Made by a program: the position numbers and the translations under genes
Part shown: positions 8,037-17,038 of the stretch, in pieces
How positions within the stretch are numbered: position 1 is the first letter of the stretch
Layout: the number at the start of each line of letters is the position of its first letter
Origin: Acidobacteria bacterium RIFCSPLOWO2_12_FULL_66_21
Lineage (GTDB): Bacteria > Acidobacteriota > Vicinamibacteria > Vicinamibacterales > 2-12-FULL-66-21
DNA: 64,000 bases
Direction: 5' to 3'
Assembly (NCBI GenBank): GCA_001767455.1
Contig: MELC01000080.1
Location: 75,390 to 139,389 of the forward strand
The notes under the pieces: generated by a model
Seen by the model: only the letters and a program-made list of their open reading frames with translations
The model's database searches: none
What the model was told of the DNA's origin: nothing

Positions 8037-9434
8037 ATGCCCGACGGATCAGCCCAGTTCTCGCGGCAGTGTCCGCGCTGTCAACGAGTCGTTCCGAAGC
8101 ACGTGCGGCAGTGTCGCTGCGGTGAAGTCTTCGCTTCTGAGGCGCCGCCGCTCGTCGCCGAAGACGCGGCGTCGCCGGCCCCCATTCGATCCGTTCGTGC
8201 CTCGAGCGCCGCGATTGCCGGCTGGGGGATTGCCGCTGTTCTGGCAGTGGCTCTTGGCTGGTTGTTGTTGCATGACGCCGTGCAGGTTCGCGGAGGAGCT
8301 CCCTCCGTGAAGGCGAGTCCGGACAAGATCGCCACGCCGCCGGCTCCTCCGCTCCCCGAATCCGCCAGGACGCTGCCGGTCCCTGTCGGGTCTCCTGCGG
8401 CTCCTCGTGCGGACGCGGGCGCGCCTCCTGACACAGTCGCCGCGGGGTCGGCTTCGCAAGTCGAGGACATCGTGAGGCGCGCGCTCCCCGCCGTCGTGTC
8501 GCTGCGCTCCGGCAATGTCAGCGGAAGCGGGTTCTTTGTGACCGACGACATGCTGGTGACGAATGAGCATGTCGTCTCGGGGCATACGGAGGTGCTCGTC
8601 CGGCTGTACGACGGATCCCAGCAGATTGGCCGCGTCGTGACCCGGCAGGCCGCTGTCGATCTTGCCACGGTAAGAGTCGAACGCTCGTCCGGGCGGCACG
8701 GCGTCCTCACGCTCGGGCGGCTGGGCGACGTCCGTGTCGGACAGGAGGTCCTGGCCATCGGCTCGCCGCTCGGCATCGACAACACTGTCACCCGGGGCAT
8801 CGTGAGCGGCCTTCGGACGGTTACCGGGATCACGCTGCTGCAGACCGACGCCGCCATCAATCCAGGCAACAGTGGCGGACCGCTGCTGGACCGAAGGGGC
8901 CTGGTGATCGGCATCACCACCATGAAGCTCATGCGAGCGGAGCAGCTCGCCTTCGCCGTCGCGGTCGACTACGCGATTCCGCTTCTGGAAGGCCGCCAGT
9001 CGGTTTTGCCGACGCAGTCGTCGCTCGCCTCCCTGGTGCCCGGCGTTCGTTCGGACGATCAGCCGTCAGAGCTGGACGTCGCGCGAGTGCGTGCGGATCG
9101 TATGTTCAGCACGTCGCTCACAAGGTGCCGGAAGCTGACCGAGGAGTTCGCCGCGAACTTCGATCGCTACACGGCCGCGTGCGCGGGCAGGCGGACGGAC
9201 TGGCTGGTTCCGTTTGGTTCGCCGGGCGGCTCCGGAACCATACAGACCGCGAACGAGTCCACGCCCACCTGCCGGATCCTGTGGTCGGACGTGACCGCCG
9301 CCGCCCAGGACATCAAGGCCATGATTCGAGATATCGAGGAGAGGGCGCGCCAAGCTGGCGTCCTGCCCGGCGTGATGCGGGATCTTCTCGAGCGGTACGG
9401 CCTCGAAGAAGTGGCGGCTGCGGCCAACCGGTAG
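8037..9434 (+). CDS. Membrane-anchored trypsin-like serine protease with N-terminal zinc ribbon
   Basis: A 465-aa protein. A zinc ribbon (CPRCQ...CRCG, residues 12-29) is followed by a membrane helix (about 58-78), a Pro/Ala linker, and an HtrA-like chymotrypsin-fold domain with triad His178 (TNEHVV), Asp208 (AVDLATV) and Ser279 (NPGNSGGPLL). There is no PDZ domain; the C-terminal 140 residues are a helical extension with paired Cys (SLTRCRKL, YTAACAG). The topology puts the protease outside the membrane and the ribbon in the cytoplasm. ATG 8037 is preferred because the ribbon begins soon after. The stop codon lies exactly at the left edge of a duplicated segment. Confidence 0.85.
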   Translation: MPDGSAQFSRQCPRCQRVVPKHVRQCRCGEVFASEAPPLVAEDAASPAPIRSVRASSAAIAGWGIAAVLAVALGWLLLHDAVQVRGGAPSVKASPDKIATPPAPPLPESARTLPVPVGSPAAPRADAGAPPDTVAAGSASQVEDIVRRALPAVVSLRSGNVSGSGFFVTDDMLVTNEHVVSGHTEVLVRLYDGSQQIGRVVTRQAAVDLATVRVERSSGRHGVLTLGRLGDVRVGQEVLAIGSPLGIDNTVTRGIVSGLRTVTGITLLQTDAAINPGNSGGPLLDRRGLVIGITTMKLMRAEQLAFAVAVDYAIPLLEGRQSVLPTQSSLASLVPGVRSDDQPSELDVARVRADRMFSTSLTRCRKLTEEFAANFDRYTAACAGRRTDWLVPFGSPGGSGTIQTANESTPTCRILWSDVTAAAQDIKAMIRDIEERARQAGVLPGVMRDLLERYGLEEVAAAANR

Positions 9435-10168
9435 CATAATCTCCCCGATCGCTCGTGTTTGTCCCGACAGGAGGAAAGGAGCGCCCGTCATGCTGACAGC
9501 ACGACCAGGCAGGGAAGTCGTCCTCCGGATGCCGAATGCCATCGGCACGTTCAACATCGTCGCGAAGACGCTCGCCGACAAAGGCATCAACCTGCTCGCG
9601 GTGACGTCATGGGTCGAAGGCGACCAGGTCGTGATACGGCTGCTCACCGACGACACGGCGCGCGCGATGGACGCGCTGCGGCCGCAGCACGACAACGTCC
9701 GCGAGGCCGACGTCGTGGTGACGGAGATGCCGCACAAGCCCGGAATGCTGCGGCGGATCACCGACACGCTCGTCGGCGACGAGATCGACATCCATCACCT
9801 GTACGCCTCGGCGACTGCCACGCAGGATCGCTGCCTCGTGGTGCTCGCGACGGCGAACAACGACCGCGCCATCGTCCGGCTGAACGCCGCGGCGAAAGCG
9901 GCCGTGATGCGGGCCTGAGTCGAGGGCCGTGGGGCGCCGTCCTTCGCCTCCCCGCCAGCCGCTGCACGTCGTTCGTGGCCGGCCGCCCCGCCCGCGGCCG
10001 GTGCCGAGGCGTCCGCCGCGACCGCGCCAGGGTGCCGCACTGTGCCGACTGCCTCGTTCCGTTTCTACGGGCCGCTGAACGACTTCCTGCCGGCGGCGCG
10101 CAGACAGGCGACGCTCGTCTGCGATGTGGCGAGCGGGGCGCCGGTCGAGGCCCTCGTCGACGCGCTCG
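9433..10168. repeat. Left copy of a 736-bp direct duplication
   Basis: Bases 9433-10168 correspond to 16302-17038 with scattered mismatches and a one-base indel just after the ACT gene. The copy starts at the stop codon of the protease gene and ends abruptly inside the Mut7-C homologue. The two copies flank about 6.1 kb of other genes. Confidence 0.9.
9490..9918 (+). CDS. Tandem ACT-domain protein, copy 1
   Basis: A 142-aa protein made of two ACT domains (about 9-72 and 80-142): LRMPNAIGTFNIVAKTLADKGINLLAV is the first beta-alpha unit and MPHKPGMLRRITDTL the second. ACT domains bind amino acids or other small ligands and regulate enzymes allosterically; no enzyme is attached. The protein differs from copy 2 (16359-16787) at 8 of 142 positions. 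It has a good ribosome site (AGGAGGAAAGGAG) before the ATG. Confidence 0.85.
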   Translation: MLTARPGREVVLRMPNAIGTFNIVAKTLADKGINLLAVTSWVEGDQVVIRLLTDDTARAMDALRPQHDNVREADVVVTEMPHKPGMLRRITDTLVGDEIDIHHLYASATATQDRCLVVLATANNDRAIVRLNAAAKAAVMRA

Positions 10169-10233
10169 TCTCTCAGTCGTCGAGCAATGCACTGGCGGTG
10201 AGGCTGTCGGTGCAGAGATATCGAACCCTGTAG
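10042..10233 (+). pseudogene. Truncated Mut7-C/ubiquitin-like gene, copy 1
   Basis: The first 42 codons match the start of the intact Mut7-C protein at 16912 (GTG start, ASFRFYGPLNDFLP). After about 10168 homology stops and the frame runs 22 codons into the antisense of the SorC-type gene. Only part of the ubiquitin-like beta-grasp domain remains and the RNase domain is gone, so it is almost certainly non-functional. Confidence 0.85.
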
Positions 10234-11372
10234 GGATACCGGCTGCGGTTGCGCAGCAGGTTCTTGACGATCAGGTCCTTGTTTTCGCCGCCCGCCACAA
10301 GGATGATCGACTCGATTTCGGCCAACTGCTCCGGCGTAACCGTCAACAATCTCTCGTTCAGCCCAGCCAGTAACCGGCCGATGTCATCGCGGGTACCGCC
10401 ATCAATCTGCACGTCGGGCGGCGGTTCAACAAAGAAGAATCGGTTGCACAGATCCATGACGGGACAATATCGCGGGAACCTGCTGCGGATGCTGTCGCAA
10501 ATGTCCACGAGCGGTTCGACGAACTCAGCGATCGGGCTGAGCCACTCGTTCTTGTCGGAGGATCGGGCCTCTTCGTGCAGGCGATGGCCGGGAATCAGTG
10601 CGCCGACTCCCATCAGCGCGTGCGTCGGACGCGATCGCTCGTCCCATTCACCCAACCAGGTCAATCTCTGTACTTCCTTCAGAGCAGACGGCGTCTTGAA
10701 AGCAATCGGATGCGAGATCAACCGCAGTTGAGCGCGGCCGGAAAAACAGCCTGCGAGGTGCGCCGTATGATTATCAGCGTCGAGCATGTGGTTCAGTTGA
10801 CCGGAATGGTCGCGTGCGTAGACCGAACCGGTCAGAGAACCGATCGTGACATCCCCGACCGACAGCGGAAGCTTTCGAACCAGTGCTTCAACGGTGTAGA
10901 ACACACCTCGGCCGCTGCCCAGGCCGATACGGTCTTTGTCACGGAACAGCGTGCCAGTCGCGATGAGTTCGCCCATTGCCCACCCCAGGTTCCTGTGGAT
11001 CCGATCGTTGCGACTACGAGGGTCCTCACCCTCCATCGGAACCTCACGTACGACAACCACCCCGCACAGTTCGCGGTAGCGCTGCTTTATTCGCTCTTCC
11101 AATGCAGGCAGGCGAACAACTGAGTCGGCCTCGACGCGCCTGACTTCGACCAGTCGCTCCGCGAAGGCACTTGCGATCGCGCGGCTCACGACGGCCACAT
11201 TGCGCCCCACACGTCCGGCGACGTCCTCCACAGATTGGAGGCGGCCCTGCCCGTCCAGCTCGAACCTGAGCAGTGTCATCCGAATCTTGTCTTCCGGAGT
11301 GATGGGCTTGCGCTTCGGACCGTCGCCGGGTGTCGGAAGGGGGTTTCCGGCCTTTTGCTGGGTCGGTTTCAT
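10173..11372 (-). CDS. SorC/DeoR-like transcriptional regulator with sugar-binding domain
   Basis: A 399-aa protein. The N-terminal part (about 20-90) is a helix-turn-helix (LQSVEDVAGRVGRNVAVVSRAI) and the rest resembles the SorC sugar-phosphate-binding domain, including the conserved RIGLGSGRGVFYTVEAL loop and the late FFFVEPP. Family members respond to phosphorylated sugars and usually control an adjacent sugar operon, but none is present: the only divergent partner is the membrane protein at 11544. ATG 11372 is taken as start; the frame also has ATG 11384 and TTG 11408, and no clear ribosome site decides. Its 3' end lies 5 bases from the edge of the duplication. Confidence 0.75.
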   Translation of the reverse strand: MKPTQQKAGNPLPTPGDGPKRKPITPEDKIRMTLLRFELDGQGRLQSVEDVAGRVGRNVAVVSRAIASAFAERLVEVRRVEADSVVRLPALEERIKQRYRELCGVVVVREVPMEGEDPRSRNDRIHRNLGWAMGELIATGTLFRDKDRIGLGSGRGVFYTVEALVRKLPLSVGDVTIGSLTGSVYARDHSGQLNHMLDADNHTAHLAGCFSGRAQLRLISHPIAFKTPSALKEVQRLTWLGEWDERSRPTHALMGVGALIPGHRLHEEARSSDKNEWLSPIAEFVEPLVDICDSIRSRFPRYCPVMDLCNRFFFVEPPPDVQIDGGTRDDIGRLLAGLNERLLTVTPEQLAEIESIILVAGGENKDLIVKNLLRNRSRYPYRVRYLCTDSLTASALLDD

Positions 11373-11394
11373 GACGACGAGCATAACACTAAAG

Positions 11395-11510
11395 CATGCA
11401 GATGACAACGTGCGTCATACTTTTTTTACCAACTTCAAGACATATATAAGTGCCTAGCGCGACTTGATATTTGACAACAAACTGCTGAGCCCTCAATATT
11501 GGGTACATCC
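11395..11510. promoter_or_regulatory. AT-rich divergent promoter region
   Basis: This stretch between two divergent genes is far richer in A and T than its surroundings, with TACTTTTTTTACC and ACATATATAAG, and should carry promoters for both. I could not fix individual -35/-10 boxes. Confidence 0.4.
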
Positions 11511-11543
11511 GCACGCCGATTGCGGGGGCGGAGGAACAAGACG

Positions 11544-13004
11544 ATGAGGAAGCTGCAGCACCATGAGCGCATCGGCCTCGCCTGCGCAGGCATCGGTCTC
11601 CTGTCGGCGATTGCGGGGTGGAGCCGTGGAAGCGAGATGTGGCTGACCGCTGGCGAAGGACTCTTCTTTGTTGGCTTCGCCACGCTCGCAATCGACCGTC
11701 TCATCTATCGTCACCTGGTGACATTGCTCGAGGCGATCCGTGACCTCGTTGTGGCGATTCGTGCGCTCCAAGTCGGCCGCGATGAGCACGGATTCGTACG
11801 CATGTTCCGGTGCCGGCGCGATCCCGGTTTTGGCAAGGAGGCGCTGCATCTCGTTACAGTCCTCAGGACGTCAGGACGCCACGAAGTCTGTCTGTCGGGC
11901 GTGGCGGGGCTGCTCCTGCTGCCGGCAGGGCCCTGGCCTGATGTCGCCGCGCAATTCCTCGAGGCGATTCTGAAGCCCAGGCCCGCGAGTCAATCGATTC
12001 GCATCAAAGTGATTCTCATCTATCCGTTCTCGGTGTCGGCGCGCAATCGCGCGATTGCCGAAGCGACGTGGAACCGTCCGTGCGTTCGGAGAACGCCATT
12101 TTCAATTGATTGCCCGCCGCGTCCGCCAGCCTTCGAAGACGATCTGGGCTACTACCGCGAGTCCGGTCTCTACCAGGATTGCCGAGCCGCGTTGAATTTC
12201 TGGCATCACCTGGCGGATCGCCTCGCTGGTTCCAACGTGGTCCTCAGCGTGCGTTTTGGCACGCAGGATCCCGACTGTTTCGTCTTGAGGGTGGATGACG
12301 TGCTGCTCGTTGAGCACTATCAGAAGGGCCGGTTGAGCCTCGATCGCAAGTACGTGAGCGGGGAGCTGCCGATCTACGAGTACACGGCGGTCAGTGCCGA
12401 GGGTGCATCCGAACTGGGCGAGCCGCCGTTCAACATGCTGAGAAACCACTTCGAGTACTTGTGGAAGAGCGAATCCACGCTGACGATGGCGCAAGTGATC
12501 GCCGATCATCTGGGCGGCGTGGATTTCAGGCTGCCGATCGACCTCCGCCGCTCAAAGGCTGCGCAAGCCGAGATCCCGCTCCAGCGAATGGACGCGATTC
12601 GCGAAAACTGCTTCTGCGTCCCATCCCGGAGGCTGTTCGAGCGCGTGTCCGGCGAATCAGTGGCCAAGGCTGGATTGCGGCTTTCGTGTGCCGGACGTCC
12701 GATCGATTCGTCATTGGTCGACCTTGGACCTGGTGGGCTGCGTCTGCGAATCGACGGCTCGCTGACGGTTGCAGACTTGAGCGAGGGGATTCGTATTTCC
12801 ACAGCGTGTCCGGCCGGACGCCCGCGCAGCGAATTCGTTCACATCCGCCAAGTTGCCGCGCAACGGTGCGACGCAGGCGATGCGGACTATCAGGCCTATC
12901 GCGTGTGCTTTCAGCGCCCCTTGCCGGCTTGGTTGTGCAGCGCTCTGAGCGCGACCGACGAGCCGGCCAATCGCCGGGATCATTCACCGAACGAACGCGG
13001 GTAA
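11544..13004 (+). CDS. Two-TM protein with effector-like middle domain and PilZ-like C terminus
   Basis: A 486-aa protein of unknown function. Two membrane helices (about 10-26 and 32-53) are followed by a cytosolic domain (about 130-330) whose pattern (IRIKVILIYPFSVSARNRA, a GLYQDCRAALNFW helix, then CFVLRVDDVLLVEHYQKGRL) recalls the PLD-like/DUF5919-type domain that ends some XRE regulators. The C-terminal 100 residues contain DLGPGGLRLR, as in PilZ domains that bind cyclic di-GMP, but without an obvious RxxxR. ATG 11544 follows a GGAGG ribosome site. It is divergent from the SorC-type regulator, suggesting a regulated two-gene module. Domain calls are tentative. Confidence 0.5.
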   Translation: MRKLQHHERIGLACAGIGLLSAIAGWSRGSEMWLTAGEGLFFVGFATLAIDRLIYRHLVTLLEAIRDLVVAIRALQVGRDEHGFVRMFRCRRDPGFGKEALHLVTVLRTSGRHEVCLSGVAGLLLLPAGPWPDVAAQFLEAILKPRPASQSIRIKVILIYPFSVSARNRAIAEATWNRPCVRRTPFSIDCPPRPPAFEDDLGYYRESGLYQDCRAALNFWHHLADRLAGSNVVLSVRFGTQDPDCFVLRVDDVLLVEHYQKGRLSLDRKYVSGELPIYEYTAVSAEGASELGEPPFNMLRNHFEYLWKSESTLTMAQVIADHLGGVDFRLPIDLRRSKAAQAEIPLQRMDAIRENCFCVPSRRLFERVSGESVAKAGLRLSCAGRPIDSSLVDLGPGGLRLRIDGSLTVADLSEGIRISTACPAGRPRSEFVHIRQVAAQRCDAGDADYQAYRVCFQRPLPAWLCSALSATDEPANRRDHSPNERG

Positions 13005-13164
13005 TCGGGCCGAGCTCGGGTCCGATCGGCGCCGACACGAGTGCCAATGCGGTCCTGGCCAGGCTTGAGGCGCAAGGCGTTGGTGACGCGCCCGACGAAA
13101 CGGCTGGCGCCGTTTCGTCCGATCGCGCCGCCGGGCATGGCGCTCCTTGGCCGCGGTGCTCGCG

Positions 13165-14118
13165 CTACTGGTCGAGCGGGATGCGGCTCTTGTTCTGCGC
13201 GAGCCACTCGTCGAAGGTCAGGAGCGCCGGGTTGAGTGCGCGGGAGGTGTCCAGGTTGCGGGCGCCGCAATAGTCCGCCTGGAAGTCGCGCTTGAACTGG
13301 AACATGTTGCCGAGATCCTCCGCGCCGGGGAACCCGAAGCTGCGGTACGCGTCTGGCGTCACCGAGTTGTAGCCCACCTCCTGGCCCAGCGCCTTCGCGA
13401 AGGAAGCGGCCATCTGCGTGCCTGTGAGGTGCTCGCCGGCGATGCCGACGGTCCTGCCGACGAACTCGTCGCCCCGCTTGAAGATGCCGTAGGCGCACTT
13501 GCCGATGTCCTCGGCCGCCATCCCCGGCAGTTTCTTGTCGCCCATCGGGAGCGTCACCGCCAGCTTCCCATCGGGCCCCTTCTTCGGGCCCATCCCGAAG
13601 TAGATGAAGTTCTCCCAGTAGAACGACGTCAGCAGGAATGTCGTCGGCACGCCGAGCTCGGTGAACGCGACGTTGCCCTCGGCCTTGGCGTCGAAGTGCG
13701 GGACCTTGTATTTGCCCATCAACGTCGGCATGCGGCCGTCGCTGAGCGGCACCCATTTGCGCGTGTCTTCGAAAGTGGACCAGATCGCGTGGTGGACGCC
13801 GGCGTCCTTCGCGGCCTGCGCCATGGCGCGGGCCCCCGCAATCTCCTTCTCGGGCGAGAAGTGCGCCCAGAAGAAGGTCACGCAGTACGCGCCGTGAGCG
13901 CCCGCGAACGCGTTCTTCAGGCTGCCGGGATCGTCGAGGTCCGCGGCGACCACCTCCGCGCCCTGGGCCGCCAGGGCGCGCGCCTTGTCGGAGTGGACGT
14001 CGCGCGTCAGTGCCCGCGCCGTGAAGGGACTGCCCGGGTCGTTCAGAATGGCGCGCACCACTCCGCCGCCCTGTGCGCCGGTCGCACCCACTACCGCAAT
14101 GATCTTCTTGTCAGCCAC
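13165..14118 (-). CDS. NmrA-family NAD(P)-binding protein
   Basis: A 317-aa atypical short-chain dehydrogenase-like protein. It opens with the dinucleotide-binding motif VVGATGAQGGGVV (residues 9-21) and has the family's FFWAH and STFEDT elements, but the active-site YxxxK of true dehydrogenases is replaced, as usual in NmrA/HSCARG proteins. These act as redox-state sensors or quinone/isoflavone-type reductases. A ribosome site (AAGGAGG) precedes the start. Transcribed away from the CcdC/M48 pair by position, though on the same strand. No clear partner. Confidence 0.85.
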   Translation of the reverse strand: MADKKIIAVVGATGAQGGGVVRAILNDPGSPFTARALTRDVHSDKARALAAQGAEVVAADLDDPGSLKNAFAGAHGAYCVTFFWAHFSPEKEIAGARAMAQAAKDAGVHHAIWSTFEDTRKWVPLSDGRMPTLMGKYKVPHFDAKAEGNVAFTELGVPTTFLLTSFYWENFIYFGMGPKKGPDGKLAVTLPMGDKKLPGMAAEDIGKCAYGIFKRGDEFVGRTVGIAGEHLTGTQMAASFAKALGQEVGYNSVTPDAYRSFGFPGAEDLGNMFQFKRDFQADYCGARNLDTSRALNPALLTFDEWLAQNKSRIPLDQ

Positions 14119-14225
14119 AGCGATCCTCCTCCTTGAGCGACATGTCAGCCACGTGGCGCAGCGTCAACGATCGACCGCGAGCGCTACGGGTATGATGGCA
14201 CGACCCGCGCCTTCGTCGAGCGCGA

Positions 14226-14687
14226 TCAGCTCGACAGCGCGCGGTACTGGCGGAACATCCGCGTGCGCCACCGCAGGATCATGCCGAAGGCGAGGATGAA
14301 GAAGAGCCCCGCCGTCTGCTGGACGGAGAGGATCTGGTCGAAATAGCCGCGCGCGCCGATCCGCACGCCGGCGAGCACCAGGAGCACGGCCAGGAATGCG
14401 TTCGAGCGCTGCAGCATGACGTGGTCGCCGTCGCGGACCAGTCGCGACGTGCGCAGCAGCGGGTAGGCGAACACCAGCGCGCCCAGCAGGAACGCGTCCA
14501 CGGCCCACGTCCACGGGACGCGGAAGACCGGGACCAGGAACATGGCGAAGCCGGTCGCCATGCCCATCGGGGGGATGAGGATCTTCCGGGCGGAGATCGG
14601 GCTGCGCGTTTCGCTGACGCGCCACAGCATCACGACCGCGGCGCCGACGATCGAGCTGACGAGCGAGAGGACTTTCAGGCTTGGCAC
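14226..14687 (-). CDS. CcdC-family membrane protein
   Basis: A 153-aa protein with four or five hydrophobic segments. The opening (PSLKVLSLVSSIVGAAVVMLWR) and RKILIPPMGMATGFAMFL match the CcdC/DUF1453 family, linked by genome context to cytochrome c biogenesis but not well characterised. The GTG at 14687 is chosen from the family's typical N terminus; an open frame continues upstream through the M48 gene in another phase but is a shadow. It lies 17 bases downstream of the M48 gene and is probably co-transcribed. Confidence 0.75.
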   Translation of the reverse strand: MPSLKVLSLVSSIVGAAVVMLWRVSETRSPISARKILIPPMGMATGFAMFLVPVFRVPWTWAVDAFLLGALVFAYPLLRTSRLVRDGDHVMLQRSNAFLAVLLVLAGVRIGARGYFDQILSVQQTAGLFFILAFGMILRWRTRMFRQYRALSS

Positions 14688-14704
14688 GGCCGTATCGACA
14701 CCGT

Positions 14705-15988
14705 TTATCCGAGGAACTCCACGTCCTTGAGACGGCCGTTCTCGAACACGACCACACAGTCGTCGTAGGTCCAGCGCGCCGCGGTTCCCTTGCTCTCCGT
14801 GCGCTCCGGCTCCCCGAGAATCTGTCGCACCTGTTCCATCGACAGGCCGGGCCACACGGCCGTGGCGCTCGACGGACTGGCGGGCGGGCGCTTGCGAAGG
14901 TCCAGCGAGCGCGGCACGGACGGGAGAGGCGCGTGGGCTGCGGCGGCCGCCGGCGAGTCCACCGCGTTGGAGTAGTTGAGGGCGACCTGCTTCTTCAGGT
15001 TGTTCATCCGCGCCGTCATGGTCGAATGGCCGCCGAGGATGAAGTTGAGGGCGCGCGGCGTGTCGCCGTACTTCTTGCGGAAACGCTCCCACAGCCTTGG
15101 CCCCTCTGCGGGATCGAAGCCGGCTTCGTAGGCATACCGCAGGCCGACGCGGTCGGCTTGATCTTCCTGGGTACGGCTGTACTTGTTGACGATCAGCATC
15201 GGTCCGACTACGGCGGCGATCTGCAGCGCGACTTTCGCTTTCTGGTTGTCGATGGATTCGGCCGCATAGACCCCGCCGACCATGAGCAGTGTGGTCCAGA
15301 TGGCGCGCCGGTACGCCACCCTCAGATGTTCGTGGGTGACGTGCGCGATCTCGTGGGCCAGCACCAGCGCGACGCCGTTGTCGTCCAGGCCGTCCAGCAG
15401 CCCTTTGAAGACCCAAATGGCGCCGTTGGCCATCGCCATCGCGTTCCAGTCGTTGTTGAGGACCACGTAGAGGCGGTACTCGCTCGCGGGATGCCCGGGC
15501 GGCGCGAGCCGGCTGACGAGGCGACGCACACGATCGACGTCCGGTCCGGTCTGCTGCAGTTTTCCAATGACCTTCGTGACCGTCTTGCCATCGACCTCCT
15601 CCTCTTCGGTCGCGGCGCCGCCCGTCAGCCACTGGCGCTCGATGTCGTTGCTGACCGAGAGGACTTCCGACTCGAACAGCGCCGAGCCATTGGGTTTCGC
15701 TTCCAGCGAGGTGGCGACGAAGGCGCCGTCAGCACGACGCGCGCCTGTCGCCTTGACCTCGAATCCAATGGGAATCTCGTCGGGCGTCTTCACGGTGCCC
15801 GTGAGTTTCGTGGCCGCGGACGATACGACCCGCTGGCCATCGACGATGAGGACCACGCCTTTGCGCCATTCGGCGTAGCCCTTGAGTTCCTCGGTTTGGA
15901 CACAGCGCGGAGCCAGGCCGGCGCACAGCGCCAGGGCAAGACAGGAAAGCGCGCGAGACGGCATCGACCACCTACTCCACCCATTCAC
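14705..15988 (-). CDS. M48-family zinc metalloprotease with C-terminal SmpA/OmlA-like domain
   Basis: A 427-aa exported protein. A signal peptide precedes a beta-rich region (about 35-110). The protease core has the HExxH motif HEIAHVTH (212-219) and the third ligand in SRTQEDQAD (about 272-280). The last 45 residues (LSMEQVRQILGEPERTES...TYDDCVVVFENGRL) look like the small OmlA/BamE-type fold. Periplasmic M48 enzymes such as BepA and LoiP act in outer-membrane quality control. ATG 15988 (with GAGAAGG upstream) and ATG 15964 (with GGAG) are both plausible starts. An operon with ccdC-like is likely. Confidence 0.85.
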   Translation of the reverse strand: MNGWSRWSMPSRALSCLALALCAGLAPRCVQTEELKGYAEWRKGVVLIVDGQRVVSSAATKLTGTVKTPDEIPIGFEVKATGARRADGAFVATSLEAKPNGSALFESEVLSVSNDIERQWLTGGAATEEEEVDGKTVTKVIGKLQQTGPDVDRVRRLVSRLAPPGHPASEYRLYVVLNNDWNAMAMANGAIWVFKGLLDGLDDNGVALVLAHEIAHVTHEHLRVAYRRAIWTTLLMVGGVYAAESIDNQKAKVALQIAAVVGPMLIVNKYSRTQEDQADRVGLRYAYEAGFDPAEGPRLWERFRKKYGDTPRALNFILGGHSTMTARMNNLKKQVALNYSNAVDSPAAAAAHAPLPSVPRSLDLRKRPPASPSSATAVWPGLSMEQVRQILGEPERTESKGTAARWTYDDCVVVFENGRLKDVEFLG

Positions 15989-16150
15989 AGATGTACCTTC
16001 TCACAGACGACCTTCGGACGGACCTCCCCGGCCGGACTCTACGTCCGCGGCCGGGGAGCGTCAAGTGCAGGGGAGTCCGTTTGACGACCGCGAAGCGGCG
16101 GCGAGAAGTGGTGCCGGAGTGAAGCTTCGCGGGCCAGGTGCCACATCGCG

Positions 16151-16245
16151 GTCGAGTTTCGTGACCCGATCGATGCGGCGCCCCGCGATCTGCGGAAGAT
16201 TGTCGGCCGTTGCCTGCAGCCCGATCCCGGCCGCGGCACCCAGGA
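16151..16245 (+). pseudogene. Possible remnant of a Ser/Thr protein kinase C-lobe
   Basis: The frame gtc gag ttt reads AAPRDLRKIVGRCLQPDPGRGTQ, close to the end of Hanks-type kinase domains (PxxLRRIVxRCLxxDPxxRxQS). Nothing kinase-like precedes or follows it, and it ends beside the right copy of the duplication. The remaining part of the 370-base gap (15989-16358) shows no gene. Confidence 0.3.
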
Positions 16246-16301
16246 GTGCGCTTGGGCCGTCGACCATGAGGACGTGAAGTGGTATTCCCGCGACCGCCTG
16301 G

Positions 16302-17038
16302 AGCATAATCTCCCCGATCGCTCGTGTTTGTCCCGACAGGAGGAAAGGAGCGCCCGTCATGCTGACAGCACGATCAGGCAAGGAAATCGTCCTCCGGATG
16401 CCGAATGCCATCGGCACGTTCAACATCGTGGCGAAGACGCTCGCCGACAAAGGCATCAACCTGCTCGCGGTGACGTCATGGGTCGAGGGCGACCAGGTCG
16501 TGATACGGCTGCTCACCGACGATACGGCACGCGCGATGGACGCGCTGCGCCCGCAGCACGACAACGTCCGCGAGGCCGACGTCGTGGTGACGGAGATGCC
16601 GCACAAGCCCGGGATGCTGCGGCGCATCACCGACACGCTCGTCGAAGACGAGATCGACATCCATCACCTGTACGCCTCGGCGACTGCCACGCAGGATCGC
16701 TGCCTCGTGGTGCTCGCCACGGCGAACAACGACCGCGCCATCGTCCGGCTGAACGCCGCGGCACGGGCGTCGGTGGTGCGCGTCTGAGTCGAGAGGTCGT
16801 GGGTCGCCGTCCTTCGCCACCTCGCCAGCCGGTGCACGTCGTTCGTGGCCGGCCGCCCCGCCCGCGGCCGGTGCCAAGGCGTCCGCCGCGACCGCGCCAG
16901 GGTGCCGCACTGTGCCGACAGCCTCTTTCCGTTTTTACGGGCCGCTGAACGACTTCCTGCCGGCGGTGCGCAGACAGGCGACGCTCGTCTGCGATGTGGC
17001 GAGCGGCGCCTCGGTCAAGGACCTCGTCGAAGCGCTCG
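16302..17038. repeat. Right copy of the 736-bp direct duplication
   Basis: Homologous to 9433-10168. Here homology ends while the Mut7-C gene continues intact, so this copy appears to keep the ancestral right-hand context, whereas the left copy abuts the protease gene. Confidence 0.9.
16359..16787 (+). CDS. Tandem ACT-domain protein, copy 2
   Basis: A 142-aa protein with two ACT domains, nearly identical to the protein at 9490 (8 substitutions, mostly conservative: P/S, R/K, V/I, G/E, K/R, A/S, M/V, A/V). The upstream region, including the AGGAGGAAAGGAG ribosome site, is conserved between copies, so both may be expressed. It probably senses an amino acid or related ligand. The Mut7-C gene starts 124 bases downstream in both copies, suggesting an old two-gene unit. 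Confidence 0.85.
   Translation: MLTARSGKEIVLRMPNAIGTFNIVAKTLADKGINLLAVTSWVEGDQVVIRLLTDDTARAMDALRPQHDNVREADVVVTEMPHKPGMLRRITDTLVEDEIDIHHLYASATATQDRCLVVLATANNDRAIVRLNAAARASVVRV

Noticed and set aside
10042..10233. A genuine small ubiquitin-like protein gene
   Set aside because: Comparison with the intact copy at 16912 shows it is a truncated duplicate whose last codons come from antisense of the neighbouring gene.
14226..15632. One 468-codon protein joining CcdC to sequence inside the M48 gene
   Set aside because: Only the last 153 codons resemble a protein family; the rest is out of frame with the M48 protease, which is clearly real.
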